Origin: Psychrobacter sp. P2G3
Lineage (GTDB): Bacteria > Pseudomonadota > Gammaproteobacteria > Pseudomonadales > Moraxellaceae
Length of the DNA: 64,000 nt
Assembly: GCF_001593285.1 (NCBI RefSeq)
Contig: NZ_CP012529.1
Span: 2,914,001 to 2,978,000, forward strand
Reading direction: 5' to 3'
Positions 42,857 to 53,586 of this stretch are shown here, piece after piece. Every line of letters begins with the position of its first letter. Within the stretch, counting starts at the first letter, position 1. The notes beneath the pieces were generated by a model. That model saw only the letters and a program-made list of their open reading frames with translations, was not told the origin of the DNA and did not search any database. Both the position numbers and the translations under genes were made by a program.

Positions 42857-43552
42857 TCAAGAGGCAGCAGCGATACTAGCTTTAAAGCTTTCAAGGATAG
42901 GCTCAAGTAACGCAAACTTACGCTTATAGCTGACTTGATTGACAATCAAACGAGAAGAGACATCACAAATATGCTCACGCGGCTCTAGACCGTTAGCTCG
43001 TAGAGTATTACCAGTATCGACCACATCAACAATCAAATCACCCAAGCCAACTAATGGCGCAAGTTCCATAGAACCATAGAGCTTGATGACGTCTACTTGC
43101 TGACCTTGGCTAGCGAAGTAAGCACGAGCGACGTTGACGTATTTAGTAGCAATGCGCAGACGACGATTGGGTAATGGTGCATCCTTTACGCCAGCCGTCA
43201 TAAGTTTGCATTGAGCGATTTTCAGGTCTAGCAATTCATAAACATGATTAGCACCATGTTCAAGAAGCACATCTTTACCTGCTACTCCAAAATCAGCAGC
43301 GCCATGTTCTACATAGGTCGGCACATCGCTGGCCCGTAGAATAAGCACGCGGACATGCGGGTTTGAAGTAGGAAAAATCAGCTTACGTGACGCATCAGGA
43401 TCTTCGAGGAGATCAACGCCAGCTGCTCGCAGGAGCGGCATCGTCTCTTCTAAAATACGTCCTTTAGATAATGCTAAAGTTAAGCCGTTAAATTCGTTGT
43501 CTACTTCATTCAATAAGTCGTTGGTCTGTAAGCGTTCAGTTTTCTCAGTCAT
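42857..43552 (-). CDS. hisG: ATP phosphoribosyltransferase, short form
   Basis: 231 residues, so it is the HisG-S form, which lacks the regulatory ACT-like domain and works in a complex with HisZ; HisZ is not in this window. It joins ATP and PRPP, the first step of histidine synthesis. Visible are [47 protein letters not shown] and the PRPP loop [18 protein letters not shown]. The N-terminus is about 20 residues longer than in Pseudomonas. It follows murA by 120 bases. Confidence 0.97.
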   Translation of the reverse strand: MTEKTERLQTNDLLNEVDNEFNGLTLALSKGRILEETMPLLRAAGVDLLEDPDASRKLIFPTSNPHVRVLILRASDVPTYVEHGAADFGVAGKDVLLEHGANHVYELLDLKIAQCKLMTAGVKDAPLPNRRLRIATKYVNVARAYFASQGQQVDVIKLYGSMELAPLVGLGDLIVDVVDTGNTLRANGLEPREHICDVSSRLIVNQVSYKRKFALLEPILESFKASIAAAS

Positions 43553-43672
43553 AATGACAGGGTGTCCGTGTACAATTGATATCCCTATATATCAGGTGAT
43601 TAGCAATATATTAAGGATTATTAATGTTATAACGTGGATAAATCTGCGTGTCACACACAAAGCATCGTAAGG

Positions 43673-44953
<1,281 letters not shown>

Positions 44954-45024
44954 CTAGCTGTATGTGTGAAGAAAAGTGCAGTAAATTAGAAAACTAAAAG
45001 CTTGCACTATAAAAATAAAAACAT

Positions 45025-45276
45025 TTAACCTTGTGACTGTACTTCCCACTCAGCAGGTGTTAATGCTTGGATATTAAGGGCATGGATGTCGCCACTAGCA
45101 ATCTTGTCATTGACCAATGCATAGATAGATTGTTGACGCTGTACGGCACGTTTGCCTTCAAAGCTGGCATCGACTACGCGTACGTCAAACTTATTGCCCT
45201 GATTGGCAGCTTGAATAAAAGCGTCTGGAAAATGCTGCTGTAAAAATGCGATTAAATCGTCAGCGTTCATGCTCAT
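45025..45276 (-). CDS. ibaG: BolA family protein IbaG
   Basis: 83 residues from the ATG at 45274-45276, which has AGGA six bases upstream; the frame runs 36 codons further without homology. The fold is BolA/IbaG type: MNADDLIAFLQQHFPDAF, then FDVRVVDASFEGKRAVQRQQ, with the family's Arg-x-Gln and C-terminal ALNIQALTPAEW. These proteins bind monothiol glutaredoxins and Fe-S clusters. The usual Cys/His ligand region reads ASFEGKRAVQRQ here. The position next to murA identifies it as the IbaG (YrbA) branch. Confidence 0.9.
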   Translation of the reverse strand: MSMNADDLIAFLQQHFPDAFIQAANQGNKFDVRVVDASFEGKRAVQRQQSIYALVNDKIASGDIHALNIQALTPAEWEVQSQG

Positions 45277-45473
45277 AGAATATCCTATTATTATATTAGA
45301 AGTAGCGTTTGTATGTTCTATATGAGTTTGTATAATTTGCTTACCAATACTGATTGGCATTAGCATAAAAATGCTCGGCTTCATACAAAGGCATCATTAT
45401 AACAAGAGTTTAACCATCTTACAGTACTGTCTACTCATAAGCACATGTAGCAACTCTACGTTTATTAAACTGT

Positions 45474-46469
45474 CTATTTTAAATTTTTATCTAAATAAGT
45501 TAATACTTGCGCACGTACATCATTGACCCAACGTAATGGCGGTGCCATCGCTCCAATACTGGTAGCATGACTGGCACCTTCGATTTCGCCATTTTCCACC
45601 GTTACGCCATGATCTTTCAGCGCCTGAGTCATTTTGATGGTATTGGTCTTATGCACAACTTTGTCTTTTTCGGCAGTTAATAATAAATACGGTGGCTGCT
45701 CGCCTTTGATTTGACGGTCGGGCATCACTGCATTTGGGGTAGCATCAGCAGCAAAAGCAGTCACACTGGCAAATTTACGAAAATCATAGCTATAAGGGCC
45801 AGCGATACCAATGACCGCAGCGATGTCTTTTGGTTTAATTCCATAAGGTGCCAAAAAATCTTCATTAGACATTGCAGCTACCGCATTGAACGCGCCAGCA
45901 GAATGTCCGACCACTGCTACGCGCTTTGGGTCAACATGAAGACTTGGCGCATTATTAACACTCCATGCAATTGCTTGGGCAGTGTCTTCAACGTAATCAG
46001 GATATACATGCTCGGGTGCTTTTCGATAATTAATCACTGCGGTGACATAACCTGCCTGAGCTAAGCTTTGACCGACGAAAGCATATTCGTCTTTACTGCC
46101 ACTCTCCCATGAGCCACCATGCACGAATACCACCATCGGATAAGTATTATTAATGGTATCTTGTGCTTTCATCGCCTGTGCTAACGATTTAGGGTAATAG
46201 ATATCCAAATCTTGTGCTGGCTCGTCACCATATAAGATGTTCTTGCTGACACTAACGCCGCTGTTTGAAGTGATACCATTTACTACTGCCAACGCTGACA
46301 ATGCTTGCGCTTGTTGAGTGGCTAACGTAATAGCACCTACTGCCACTATGCCTGCACCTACCAGCTTTAACGTACGCGTATTGCGAGGTTGATTGCTCGC
46401 AGAAATATCGTTTGTTATCTCAGTAATATCTGTTTTTTGTTGTGCATTATCAGAATTCGAACCTTTCAT
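45474..46469 (-). CDS. Alpha/beta hydrolase, carboxylesterase-like
   Basis: 331 residues from the ATG at 46467-46469, which has AGGGAT upstream; an extended frame reaches 46661 but has no ribosome-binding site. After a polar N-terminus of about 33 residues comes a membrane or signal segment (about 34-62). The hydrolase domain has the oxyanion motif HGGSW (117-121), the nucleophile motif GHSAG (Ser190), an Asp in EKDKVVH and His in GASHAT. The HGGSW/GHSAG pattern fits the BD-FAE/hormone-sensitive-lipase-like esterases. The N-terminus suggests membrane anchoring or export to the periplasm. The substrate is unknown. Confidence 0.85.
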   Translation of the reverse strand: MKGSNSDNAQQKTDITEITNDISASNQPRNTRTLKLVGAGIVAVGAITLATQQAQALSALAVVNGITSNSGVSVSKNILYGDEPAQDLDIYYPKSLAQAMKAQDTINNTYPMVVFVHGGSWESGSKDEYAFVGQSLAQAGYVTAVINYRKAPEHVYPDYVEDTAQAIAWSVNNAPSLHVDPKRVAVVGHSAGAFNAVAAMSNEDFLAPYGIKPKDIAAVIGIAGPYSYDFRKFASVTAFAADATPNAVMPDRQIKGEQPPYLLLTAEKDKVVHKTNTIKMTQALKDHGVTVENGEIEGASHATSIGAMAPPLRWVNDVRAQVLTYLDKNLK

Positions 46470-46746
46470 TGTTATTATCCCTATGATTACCCAGTCTACA
46501 GCTGCCAATACGCCAAATGATTTGGTGACTAATCCATTGCCTTGTTTGTCTGCATTTCTGCATTCAGTCATTTTACTGGCTATCTCATAATTTGACGTGT
46601 TTTTAGTGTTATGACTGTTAAAGGTTATTGTGAATGACTTTAGAGCAGCAAATGAAGTCATTCATCTATAAACCAAACCCTATTTATCAATGAAAATATA
46701 AACAGAAATTTTTTCGTAGAAATAGAAACAGTTACTTAAAGCTAAT

Positions 46747-47595
46747 TTATGGATTTTGGTATAAATCAATATAAGGGCTGGAAGATTGTTGCTCAGTTGA
46801 GTTGCTGTTTTCTATATCACTGTCTTCTATTAAAGTATCGTTACTTGCTGAGTTTGTTGGAGCGACCTCTCTAATAATCGGTGTTGCCCCCGTTGATTGC
46901 GCAGTAGTAGCGTTGGCAGGATTACTTTCTGACATGATATCTGCATCATTGATAGGCAAGCCTCTGTCATCCACGACAGTAGTCAGTAATACCAACTCAG
47001 TAATACCAGCAGTACTGTTGGCAATATCGATCAGATGGCTTTGCTGAGTAGGTGTCACTCTGCCCATAACATAGACCACCCCATCATTAGTCACTGCCTT
47101 TAATTGTGACGCTTTGACTGCATTGTTAGCCGCAGTTTTGGCCATTAGCTTTGAGGTAATATAACCATCATGTACGGTCGAGCTATAGCCTCTAGCAACA
47201 CTAACATCTAGCTCATTATAGACGCGGCGTACGTCAGGCATAGAGCTGACTACTTGCTCGATTTGCACTTTCAGAGCCTCAGTTGGCACCTCACCTGTAA
47301 GCAGAATTTCGCTATAAAAACTATCAATGCTTATTCGACTATTGGCTTGCAGGTCTTCTTGCAAACCATAGACGTTTATCTTTGCTGTATGTTCAATACT
47401 ACGATCAAGCAAGCGCTGAGGGATAGTCCGTTCAGTCACTGGCACGCCATAAGTACCTTCAGTACTATTGGTCAAATAATTGGTCGTACAGCCCGTACTA
47501 ACTAGGCTAGCCATTACAATAGCACTTATCATCGTACGATTTATAGCGACACGCGGTGTTTTAAAAACGGATTTAAGTGTATGCAACCTTGTCAT
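46747..47595 (-). CDS. BON-domain lipoprotein, DolP-like
   Basis: 282 residues from the ATG at 47593-47595, with GAGGA upstream; an ATG four codons earlier is less well placed. A hydrophobic signal ends in the lipobox STGC (Cys36). Two BON domains follow (about 70-140 and 150-220), with LLTGEVPTEALKVQIEQVV and VVYVMGRVTPTQQSHLIDIA as the typical strand-turn-helix cores. The C-terminal 60 residues are low-complexity. Enteric DolP (YraP) supports outer-membrane integrity and is encoded near yraN and rsmI, as here. The extension makes it longer than DolP (191 residues), so orthology is probable, not certain. Confidence 0.85.
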   Translation of the reverse strand: MTRLHTLKSVFKTPRVAINRTMISAIVMASLVSTGCTTNYLTNSTEGTYGVPVTERTIPQRLLDRSIEHTAKINVYGLQEDLQANSRISIDSFYSEILLTGEVPTEALKVQIEQVVSSMPDVRRVYNELDVSVARGYSSTVHDGYITSKLMAKTAANNAVKASQLKAVTNDGVVYVMGRVTPTQQSHLIDIANSTAGITELVLLTTVVDDRGLPINDADIMSESNPANATTAQSTGATPIIREVAPTNSASNDTLIEDSDIENSNSTEQQSSSPYIDLYQNP

Positions 47596-47903
47596 TATCT
47601 TCCTCATAAAGCACAGTCAATATTTAAGTTTTAGTAATAGAATATAGAAAATTTATGTCACTGATTCAGACTAAATATTATAATAATTATATAGGCAGTA
47701 TGGTCGGTCATAGCAGCACTGTTATATTCAGAGTTGTTGTGTTAATTACTGTTATGCATCAGTACTCTACCCTGAGCACCATGCCAGTTACTTTACTCAA
47801 TTTTTACCATCAGCGGTTAGGTTTTTAGTAACGGCAGCTTATTAGATATCGGCTTTATGCTTATTGCTAAATACATTTTTCTAAATCATACAAACCCAAT
47901 ACG
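47596..47903. other. Spacer between yraN and the BON lipoprotein gene
   Basis: 308 bases with no gene; AT-rich, with no clear terminator. It probably carries the promoter of the BON lipoprotein gene. Confidence 0.45.
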
Positions 47904-48398
47904 CTACCACGCTGTTGCCATAAATGCACCCGAAAGCCACTCTGGTTGATAAGATGCTGTGGAATGCTCGGCTATATTATTTTTATCATTGTTATTTTTA
48001 TCGTTGTTTGCAATGTTACTCGTAGCGCGTTCAATATTATAGGCAATCACATCGAAGCGACATTCAAAATGAGCGTATTCAGAATGTTGCTGCAAAAAAT
48101 ATTTAGCCGTTTTTATAATCTTGCGCTGCTTGGCCTTGGTCACACTAAGCGCGGCATCACCAAAACTTGAACGTAATCGCTGACGCACTTCAATAAATAC
48201 CAATGTCGACCATGTCTGCCCTATTTCTAACATCACCAAATCAAGCTCACCAATTTTTGGTTGCTGCCAGTTTTGAGCGATAAGCACTAAACCCTGTCGC
48301 TGCAAAAACTGACATGCCTGTTGCTCAAACAAACTACCTTGACGTTGCTTAGGAGACGTCAAAGCCAACGGACGATGACCATTAGTTGCCCTAGCCAT
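47904..48398 (-). CDS. yraN: YraN (UPF0102) family nuclease-fold protein
   Basis: 164 residues from the ATG at 48396-48398, with AGGAG about ten bases upstream; an ATG six codons earlier (48416) is possible. The restriction-endonuclease-like core is visible: GSLFEQQACQFLQRQGLVLI, GELDLVML and LVFIEVRQR, then AKQRKIIKTAKYFL and FDVIAY. The acidic residues in GELD and IEVR match the nuclease-like catalytic pattern, but the family's activity is unproven. Between DVIAYNIERAT and the C-terminal EWLSGAF is an Asn/Asp/Lys repeat (NNDKNNNDKNN), which is unusual for this small protein. It is divergent from rsmI. Confidence 0.9.
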   Translation of the reverse strand: MARATNGHRPLALTSPKQRQGSLFEQQACQFLQRQGLVLIAQNWQQPKIGELDLVMLEIGQTWSTLVFIEVRQRLRSSFGDAALSVTKAKQRKIIKTAKYFLQQHSEYAHFECRFDVIAYNIERATSNIANNDKNNNDKNNIAEHSTASYQPEWLSGAFMATAW

Positions 48399-48505
48399 AA
48401 CGTTTGCTCTCCTCATCCTTCATAAAAACAGCAACTCCAAGAATAGTTTGCATGAAAAATAGACTTTATGACTTATAAGTAATCACAGAATAGTCAATTC
48501 AGATT

Positions 48506-48511
48506 TATAAT
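48506..48511 (+). promoter_or_regulatory. Possible rsmI -10 element
   Basis: A perfect TATAAT sits about 135 bases before the rsmI start in the divergent spacer. No good -35 is found at 16-18 bases, so this is tentative. Confidence 0.3.
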
Positions 48512-48646
48512 AGCACAACATGATAAACTAACTACTTTTCAGCATTTAACATCATACCTATGACTGCTTTTATAAGTGGCAATGATGATAATAGCCGAAA
48601 AACCAATCATGCTGTTTTTATTTATCATCATATTTACGAGGTTTTC

Positions 48647-49591
48647 ATGTCTACCCCTACCGCGATGCCAGCTTGTCTGTATATCGTTGCTACTCCAATT
48701 GGTAATTTAAGCGACATGACGCCGCGCGCGATTGAGACCTTAAAGCAAGTGGCTATCATCGCTTGTGAGGACACTCGTACCTCAGGGAAACTATTGGCGC
48801 ATTTTAGTATCGATACCAAAGGTAGCAATACAAACGACGATGACAAGACTGCTAATAAAATTGACAACACTGACAGTACAACAGACAATAAAACTCGTGG
48901 ACATAATAAGCTTTGGGCCTACCATGAGCACAACAGCGCTATCCAAACACCCAAGATTATTGAGATGATTCAACAAGGGCATTCGGTTGCATTGATTAGT
49001 GATGCAGGAACGCCACTGGTCAGCGATCCTGGTTATCAGCTGGTACAAGCGGCGCATGCTGCTGGTGTCATGGTCTCGCCTATTATCGGTGCGTCAGCTG
49101 CTATTGCCGCGTTGTCAGTAGCAGGACTACCTTCTGATCGTTTTAGCTTTATTGGTTTTTTACCTGCAAAAACCCATGGTCGCCAAAAACAGCTATCAGT
49201 ATTGAAGTCGCGCACTGAAACGCTCATATTTTATGAAGCACCGCATCGTATCGTAGCAAGTTTAGAGGATATGGCAGAAGTGTTTGGTGCGGATCGCGGG
49301 GTAGCTTTTTGCCGAGAGCTGACAAAAACCTTCGAGACTGTATTCAAGTCGACTTTAGGAGAGCTTATTGAATTTGTTAAAGCTGATGACAATCAACAAC
49401 GTGGCGAAATGGTTGTGGTCGTCGCAGGCGTAAACGTAGCACAGGACGATGATGATATAAGCGTCCACGATAAGCTCTTGCAACGTCTATTAGAAGATAT
49501 GTCAGTCAAAAAAGCGGCGGCTCTAGCGGCTGATATTACTGGCGTCAAAAAGAACGCCTTATATCAGCGCCTCCTTGAGCTGCAAGCTTAA
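48647..49591 (+). CDS. rsmI: 16S rRNA 2'-O-ribose C1402 methyltransferase
   Basis: 314 residues from the ATG at 48647, with GAGG upstream; an upstream in-frame ATG (48560) has no homology. RsmI methylates the 2'-OH of C1402 in 16S rRNA using SAM. Signatures are LYIVATPIGNLSDMTPRA, EDTRTSGKLL, ISDAGTPLVSDPGY, GASAAIAALSVAGLPSDRF, YEAPHRI and FCRELTKTFET. About 30 Asn/Asp/Thr/Lys-rich residues (57-87) are inserted between AHFSIDT and KLWAYHEHN, where the family usually has only a few. Confidence 0.97.
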   Translation: MSTPTAMPACLYIVATPIGNLSDMTPRAIETLKQVAIIACEDTRTSGKLLAHFSIDTKGSNTNDDDKTANKIDNTDSTTDNKTRGHNKLWAYHEHNSAIQTPKIIEMIQQGHSVALISDAGTPLVSDPGYQLVQAAHAAGVMVSPIIGASAAIAALSVAGLPSDRFSFIGFLPAKTHGRQKQLSVLKSRTETLIFYEAPHRIVASLEDMAEVFGADRGVAFCRELTKTFETVFKSTLGELIEFVKADDNQQRGEMVVVVAGVNVAQDDDDISVHDKLLQRLLEDMSVKKAAALAADITGVKKNALYQRLLELQA

Positions 49592-49643
49592 CAATCAATG
49601 AAATCGCTGTTTTATTTTAATATTAAAATTGGAGAGATAATCT

Positions 49644-50666
49644 ATGTACGATGTGATGGCGATAGGCAATGCCTTGGTTGATTATGAATTTGTGTTGAGC
49701 GATGCAGCTCTAGAAGAGACGGAGCTGACCAAAGGCAATATGACCTTGGCAAACTTTGATGAGCAACAGCAAGTATTGGCATTTTTAAAACTGGCAGAAA
49801 TCAAACTATCAAAAAAAGCGGGTGGCGGTTCAGCAGCTAATACCATGTTTACCTTTGCTAGTTTGGGTGGTAAGCCATTTTACGCCTGTCGCATAGGTGA
49901 CGATGTACAAGGAACATTTTATATAAAAGACTTAAACGAAGCTGGCGTTGCAACCTCAGCTAAGTCGATACATACAGGTGGCGTAACTGGATCGTGTGTG
50001 GTCGCTGTTACTCACGATGGTGAGCGTACAATGCAAACCTACCTTGGCACTTCAAGTGATATTACTGCTGAGAATGTCGATTTTGAAGCATTGACGCAAG
50101 CAGATTGGTTATATATAGAAGGCTACTTAGCGATGTCTGAGAGCATTCAACCCGCCATGACTCAGTTGCGCCAACAAGCAGGTATTCATGGTGCCAAAAT
50201 CGCGGTCAGTTTTGCAGATCCAGCGGTAGTAAAGTTTGCAAAAGACGGTCTACTCAATATGCTAGGCAATAAAGTCGAGGTAATATTCTGCAATAGTGAA
50301 GAGGCGCGGTTATTTACTGAGAAAAAACAACATAAAGCTTCAGCACGTGCATTGCTTGAATATTGCCAGATAGCCGTCGTAACTAATGGCGCGAATGGTG
50401 CAGTTATTGCCCATAAACCTGAAAAGGACGGTGATGATATTGTTATTTATGAAGTACCAACACCAAAAGTAGCTAATGTTATAGATACCAACGGTGCAGG
50501 CGATAACTATGCTGGAGCGTTTCTATATGCCTTATCGCAGCAATACAGCTTGCCAGAATGTGGTCGTCTTGCCAGCGAAGTCGCCAGTCAAGTCATTCAA
50601 CAGTTTGGCCCACGTTTAGCGTCACAAGACTATCGAGATATCGCACGCCGTGTATTGGTAGCCTAA
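49644..50666 (+). CDS. PfkB-family nucleoside kinase, adenosine-kinase-like
   Basis: 340 residues. The ribokinase fold is shown by AIGNALVDYEF at the N-terminus, KKAGGGSAANTMFTFASLGG (substrate-binding glycines) and the catalytic anion-hole motif DTNGAGDNYAGAF near residue 280. Bacterial proteins of this length with LGTSSDI and FADPAVVK segments are usually annotated as adenosine kinases, which would salvage adenosine to AMP, but sugar or inosine-guanosine specificity cannot be excluded. GGAGAG precedes the ATG. It is 52 bases after rsmI and followed by a terminator. Confidence 0.85.
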   Translation: MYDVMAIGNALVDYEFVLSDAALEETELTKGNMTLANFDEQQQVLAFLKLAEIKLSKKAGGGSAANTMFTFASLGGKPFYACRIGDDVQGTFYIKDLNEAGVATSAKSIHTGGVTGSCVVAVTHDGERTMQTYLGTSSDITAENVDFEALTQADWLYIEGYLAMSESIQPAMTQLRQQAGIHGAKIAVSFADPAVVKFAKDGLLNMLGNKVEVIFCNSEEARLFTEKKQHKASARALLEYCQIAVVTNGANGAVIAHKPEKDGDDIVIYEVPTPKVANVIDTNGAGDNYAGAFLYALSQQYSLPECGRLASEVASQVIQQFGPRLASQDYRDIARRVLVA

Positions 50667-50697
50667 AATTAAGCCTTTTCTACATAGTTGAACAAAT

Positions 50698-50732
50698 AAA
50701 AAAGCCCATATCAAATCGATATGGGCTTTTTT
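50698..50732 (+). terminator. Bidirectional terminator
   Basis: AAAAAAGCCCATATC, short loop and GATATGGGCTTTTTT, between the convergent kinase gene and metY. Confidence 0.92.
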
Positions 50733-50749
50733 AGATGACCAATTATGCA

Positions 50750-52072
50750 TTAAGCAGACGCTAGAGCTTGTTCCAAATCTGCTTTGATATCTTCAATATG
50801 CTCAATACCAATAGACAAGCGCACCATATCTTCACTAACGCCTGCTTGCTCTAATTCTTGCTCATTTAACTGACGGTGTGTGGTCGTCGCAGGATGACTA
50901 GCTAGAGATTTTGCATCGCCGATATTCACCAAACGCGTAATGAGCTGTAGCGCATCAATGAAACGTGCACCAGCATCACGGCCGCCTTTCACCCCAAAGG
51001 TCAAAATCGCTGATGGCGTGCCTTTCATATACTTTTTAGCAAGCTCATGGTCTGGATGATCAGACAAGCCGGCATACTTAATCCAAGCCACTTTATCATG
51101 GCTTTTGAGATACTCAGCCACCGCTTGAGCGTTTTGGACATGGCGCTCCATGCGTAAGCTTAACGTCTCCATACCTTGGAGGATACTAAAGGCATTAAGC
51201 GGACTTAAGGCAGCACCAGTATTGCGTAATGGCGCAACGCGAGCACGAGCAATAAAGGCCGCTGCACCTACGTCTTTGACGAAGTTTACGCCATGATAGC
51301 TAACGTCCGGCTCATTCAAGAGTGGAAAACGTTCAGGATAGTCGCCCCATGCAAATGTACCACTATCAATGATTGCACCACCGATAGACGTACCCGTACC
51401 GCTCATATACTTGGTCAATGAATGCACCACGATATCTGCACCGAACTCAAATGGACGGCAAAGCGCTGGCGTCGCCACGGTATTATCAATCACCACAGGC
51501 ACACCGTATTCATGGGCAATATCGCTGACCGCTTGAATATCAATGATATTGCCAAGTGGATTACCGATACTCTCTGCAAAGACCATCTTGGTCTTATCAT
51601 CGATTAGATCACGAATAGAGTCAGGATTTTTATGGTCAAAGAAGCGTACTTCGATACCTTGACGCGGTAAAGTATGCGCAAATAAATTATATGTACCACC
51701 ATATAGTGTCGATACGGCAACGATGTTGTCACCCATTTCACAAATGGTCTGTACTGTGTAAGTAATGGCCGCCATCCCAGAGGCAACTGCGAGCCCGCCT
51801 AATCCGCCCTCAAGCGCTGCTACGCGCTCTTCTAACACCGCATTAGTCGGGTTCATAATACGCGTATAGATATTGCCCGCAACTTTTAGGTCAAATAAAT
51901 CTGCCCCGTGCTGAGTATCATCAAAGGCATATGAGCTAGTATGATAAATAGGCACCGCCACGGCTTTGGTGGTTGGCTCCACGGTATAGCCAGCATGAAT
52001 CGCTAAGGTCTCTAGGTGCTGCGAATTTTTTGGGCTGTTATCAGTATTATTCTCTGGTTGTCCATCACTCAT
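50750..52072 (-). CDS. metY: O-acetylhomoserine sulfhydrylase
   Basis: 440 residues, the length of MetY rather than MetB/MetC (about 390). This PLP enzyme makes homocysteine from O-acetylhomoserine and sulfide. Signatures are LAIHAGYTVEPTTKAVAVPI, YTRIMNPTNAVLEERVAALE, the PLP-lysine region VVHSLTKYMSGTGTSIGG, and SLASHPATTTHRQL near the C-terminus. A polar N-terminal tail of about 20 residues precedes the core. No SAM or other riboswitch was recognised upstream. Confidence 0.95.
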   Translation of the reverse strand: MSDGQPENNTDNSPKNSQHLETLAIHAGYTVEPTTKAVAVPIYHTSSYAFDDTQHGADLFDLKVAGNIYTRIMNPTNAVLEERVAALEGGLGGLAVASGMAAITYTVQTICEMGDNIVAVSTLYGGTYNLFAHTLPRQGIEVRFFDHKNPDSIRDLIDDKTKMVFAESIGNPLGNIIDIQAVSDIAHEYGVPVVIDNTVATPALCRPFEFGADIVVHSLTKYMSGTGTSIGGAIIDSGTFAWGDYPERFPLLNEPDVSYHGVNFVKDVGAAAFIARARVAPLRNTGAALSPLNAFSILQGMETLSLRMERHVQNAQAVAEYLKSHDKVAWIKYAGLSDHPDHELAKKYMKGTPSAILTFGVKGGRDAGARFIDALQLITRLVNIGDAKSLASHPATTTHRQLNEQELEQAGVSEDMVRLSIGIEHIEDIKADLEQALASA

Positions 52073-52147
52073 TACATACTCCTTGGCATTAGTTGAAAAC
52101 GTCTTGATTAAAAAATCATCTCTAAAAAAGCTATTCTCTAAATCATA

Positions 52148-52187
52148 GCAATAAAAAAAGCTGAGTTCATCATAACTCAGCTTCTTT
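52148..52187 (-). terminator. Terminator after nfuA
   Basis: AAGCTGAGTT, loop ATGATG and AACTCAGCTTTTTTT on the minus strand, between nfuA and metY, so the two are separate transcripts. Confidence 0.9.
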
Positions 52188-52305
52188 ATTAAAAGAATAG
52201 CAATTTATTCAACACTTAATGACTAATATTCATAAGCCGTAAAATTAATAAGCGTTATTCATACTGTCTTTAGCAGTTATTAGGCGCTTACTTACTATTA
52301 AACCT

Positions 52306-52989
52306 TTATTTATAGTAGGCGTTTTCAGTGCGAGTATGGTCAGTCTCATCGACGACTTGAGTCAACTCTGGTATTTGCTGCTTGAGCTGCACTTCAACAC
52401 CTTGACGCAAGGTCATATCAACGGCTGAGCAACCTTGGCAACCACCACCGAACTTCAATACTGCGGTTAAGCCAATGCCTTCTTCTTCAATCAGTTCAAG
52501 CAATTGTACATCACCGCCATGCGCGGCCAAGCTTGGATTAATTTCAGACTGCAAGACGTAGTTGATACGCTCTTCGACACTCGCATCAGCGCCAACTTTT
52601 GGCACTTTAGAATTTGGTGCACGGAAGGTCAGCTGACCACCAAAACGATCTTTATTATAATCAATGACGGCATCTTCTAAATAAGGGACTGATGCCGCCT
52701 CAATAAATGCAGAGAAATTATCATAGGTAAAACGCAGATCGGCGCTATCTTCCTCGCCCGGCTGATTATATGCCATACAGCATTCAGCACGCGGTGTACC
52801 TGGATGTTCAACGAATATACGCACACCGATGCCGTCAGTATCTTGTTTTGACAACAAATCTGCCAAGTAACCTTGCGCTGACTCAGTAATAGTAATATTG
52901 CTTTTGGTCTCGGTTTGATCAGTATCTAATGCTGATTCGAAGTCTGTAGACTGGTCTAATTGACTGTCAGTTTGGTTGTGCTCACTCAT
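52306..52989 (-). CDS. nfuA: Fe-S biogenesis protein NfuA
   Basis: 227 residues. NfuA carries a 4Fe-4S cluster to apoproteins, especially under stress. An N-terminal degenerate A-type (HesB-like) domain (about 33-130, [20 protein letters not shown]) is followed by the Nfu domain with CxxC in [20 protein letters not shown]. The first 30 residues are an acidic, Gln/Asp/Thr-rich extension absent from E. coli NfuA (191 residues). A TATAAT lies about 150 bases upstream. Confidence 0.96.
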   Translation of the reverse strand: MSEHNQTDSQLDQSTDFESALDTDQTETKSNITITESAQGYLADLLSKQDTDGIGVRIFVEHPGTPRAECCMAYNQPGEEDSADLRFTYDNFSAFIEAASVPYLEDAVIDYNKDRFGGQLTFRAPNSKVPKVGADASVEERINYVLQSEINPSLAAHGGDVQLLELIEEEGIGLTAVLKFGGGCQGCSAVDMTLRQGVEVQLKQQIPELTQVVDETDHTRTENAYYK

Positions 52990-53136
52990 AAGGTTTCCTA
53001 TGCGTTATGACACAAATGCTATATCTGTCATGGCTGCTGTGTCGTGAATTTTGAAAAATAGGCAGATTATCAACCATCGCAGCTTATCGTTATATTGGCT
53101 TGGTTTAACTACGATTTCAATAAAGTTATAACGGCT

Positions 53137-53142
53137 ATTATA
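53137..53142 (-). promoter_or_regulatory. nfuA -10 element
   Basis: A perfect TATAAT on the minus strand about 150 bases before nfuA. The sequence 17 bases upstream (TCGGAA) is a poor -35, so an activator or an extended -10 may be involved. Confidence 0.4.
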
Positions 53143-53423
53143 GCGCACTCAAGCGATAATTCCGACTGCGCCACTGTGATTTAACTGTGACTGTCATAAA
53201 TGGCTGCTATTGGTTTTTTTAATACTCAAATCTAAAGCGTAAATGCTGTGAAGCTATAACAACGATACAAAAACAACGATACAAAGTTGTTCTATTGCAA
53301 ATACCATATCTATTAGTGACTATATTAAGACGGTATTGCCAATTATCAAGCATCGTAGTCTCTTGCGATATACAAAATAAAAAGCGCAAAGCTCTAGTAA
53401 GAGCAACTTTCCATTTTTTGGCA

Positions 53424-53485
53424 TTTTATTAAAGTATCTTTTATTAAAGCACTGGTTATTAGAGCATCTATTATTAAAGTACTTG
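53424..53485. repeat. Four degenerate 13-17 base repeats
   Basis: Units begin at 53424, 53439, 53456 and 53469 and share the core TTATTAAAGYAY with small changes. They lie about 100 bases upstream of the hydrolase gene. Confidence 0.55.
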
Positions 53486-53586
53486 AACGATGTTTACTCG
53501 CTCTCTACTTAATAATGGTATCTTTTAAGAATCCTGCGTACCTATACTAAATGATTTGAGTAAATGATTTGAACGAGACCACTTTT

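Larger units (their letters stand above)
52990..53586. other. Divergent region nfuA/hydrolase
   Basis: About 600 bases without a gene. It contains the nfuA -10 (53137-53142), two copies of AACGATACAAA near 53260-53285, and four degenerate TTATTAAAG-type repeats at 53424-53485 just upstream of the hydrolase gene. Confidence 0.55.

Noticed and set aside
52073..52305. SAM riboswitch or S-box upstream of metY
   Set aside because: The spacer is mostly the nfuA terminator and AT-rich DNA; no multi-stem S-box-like pattern is present.
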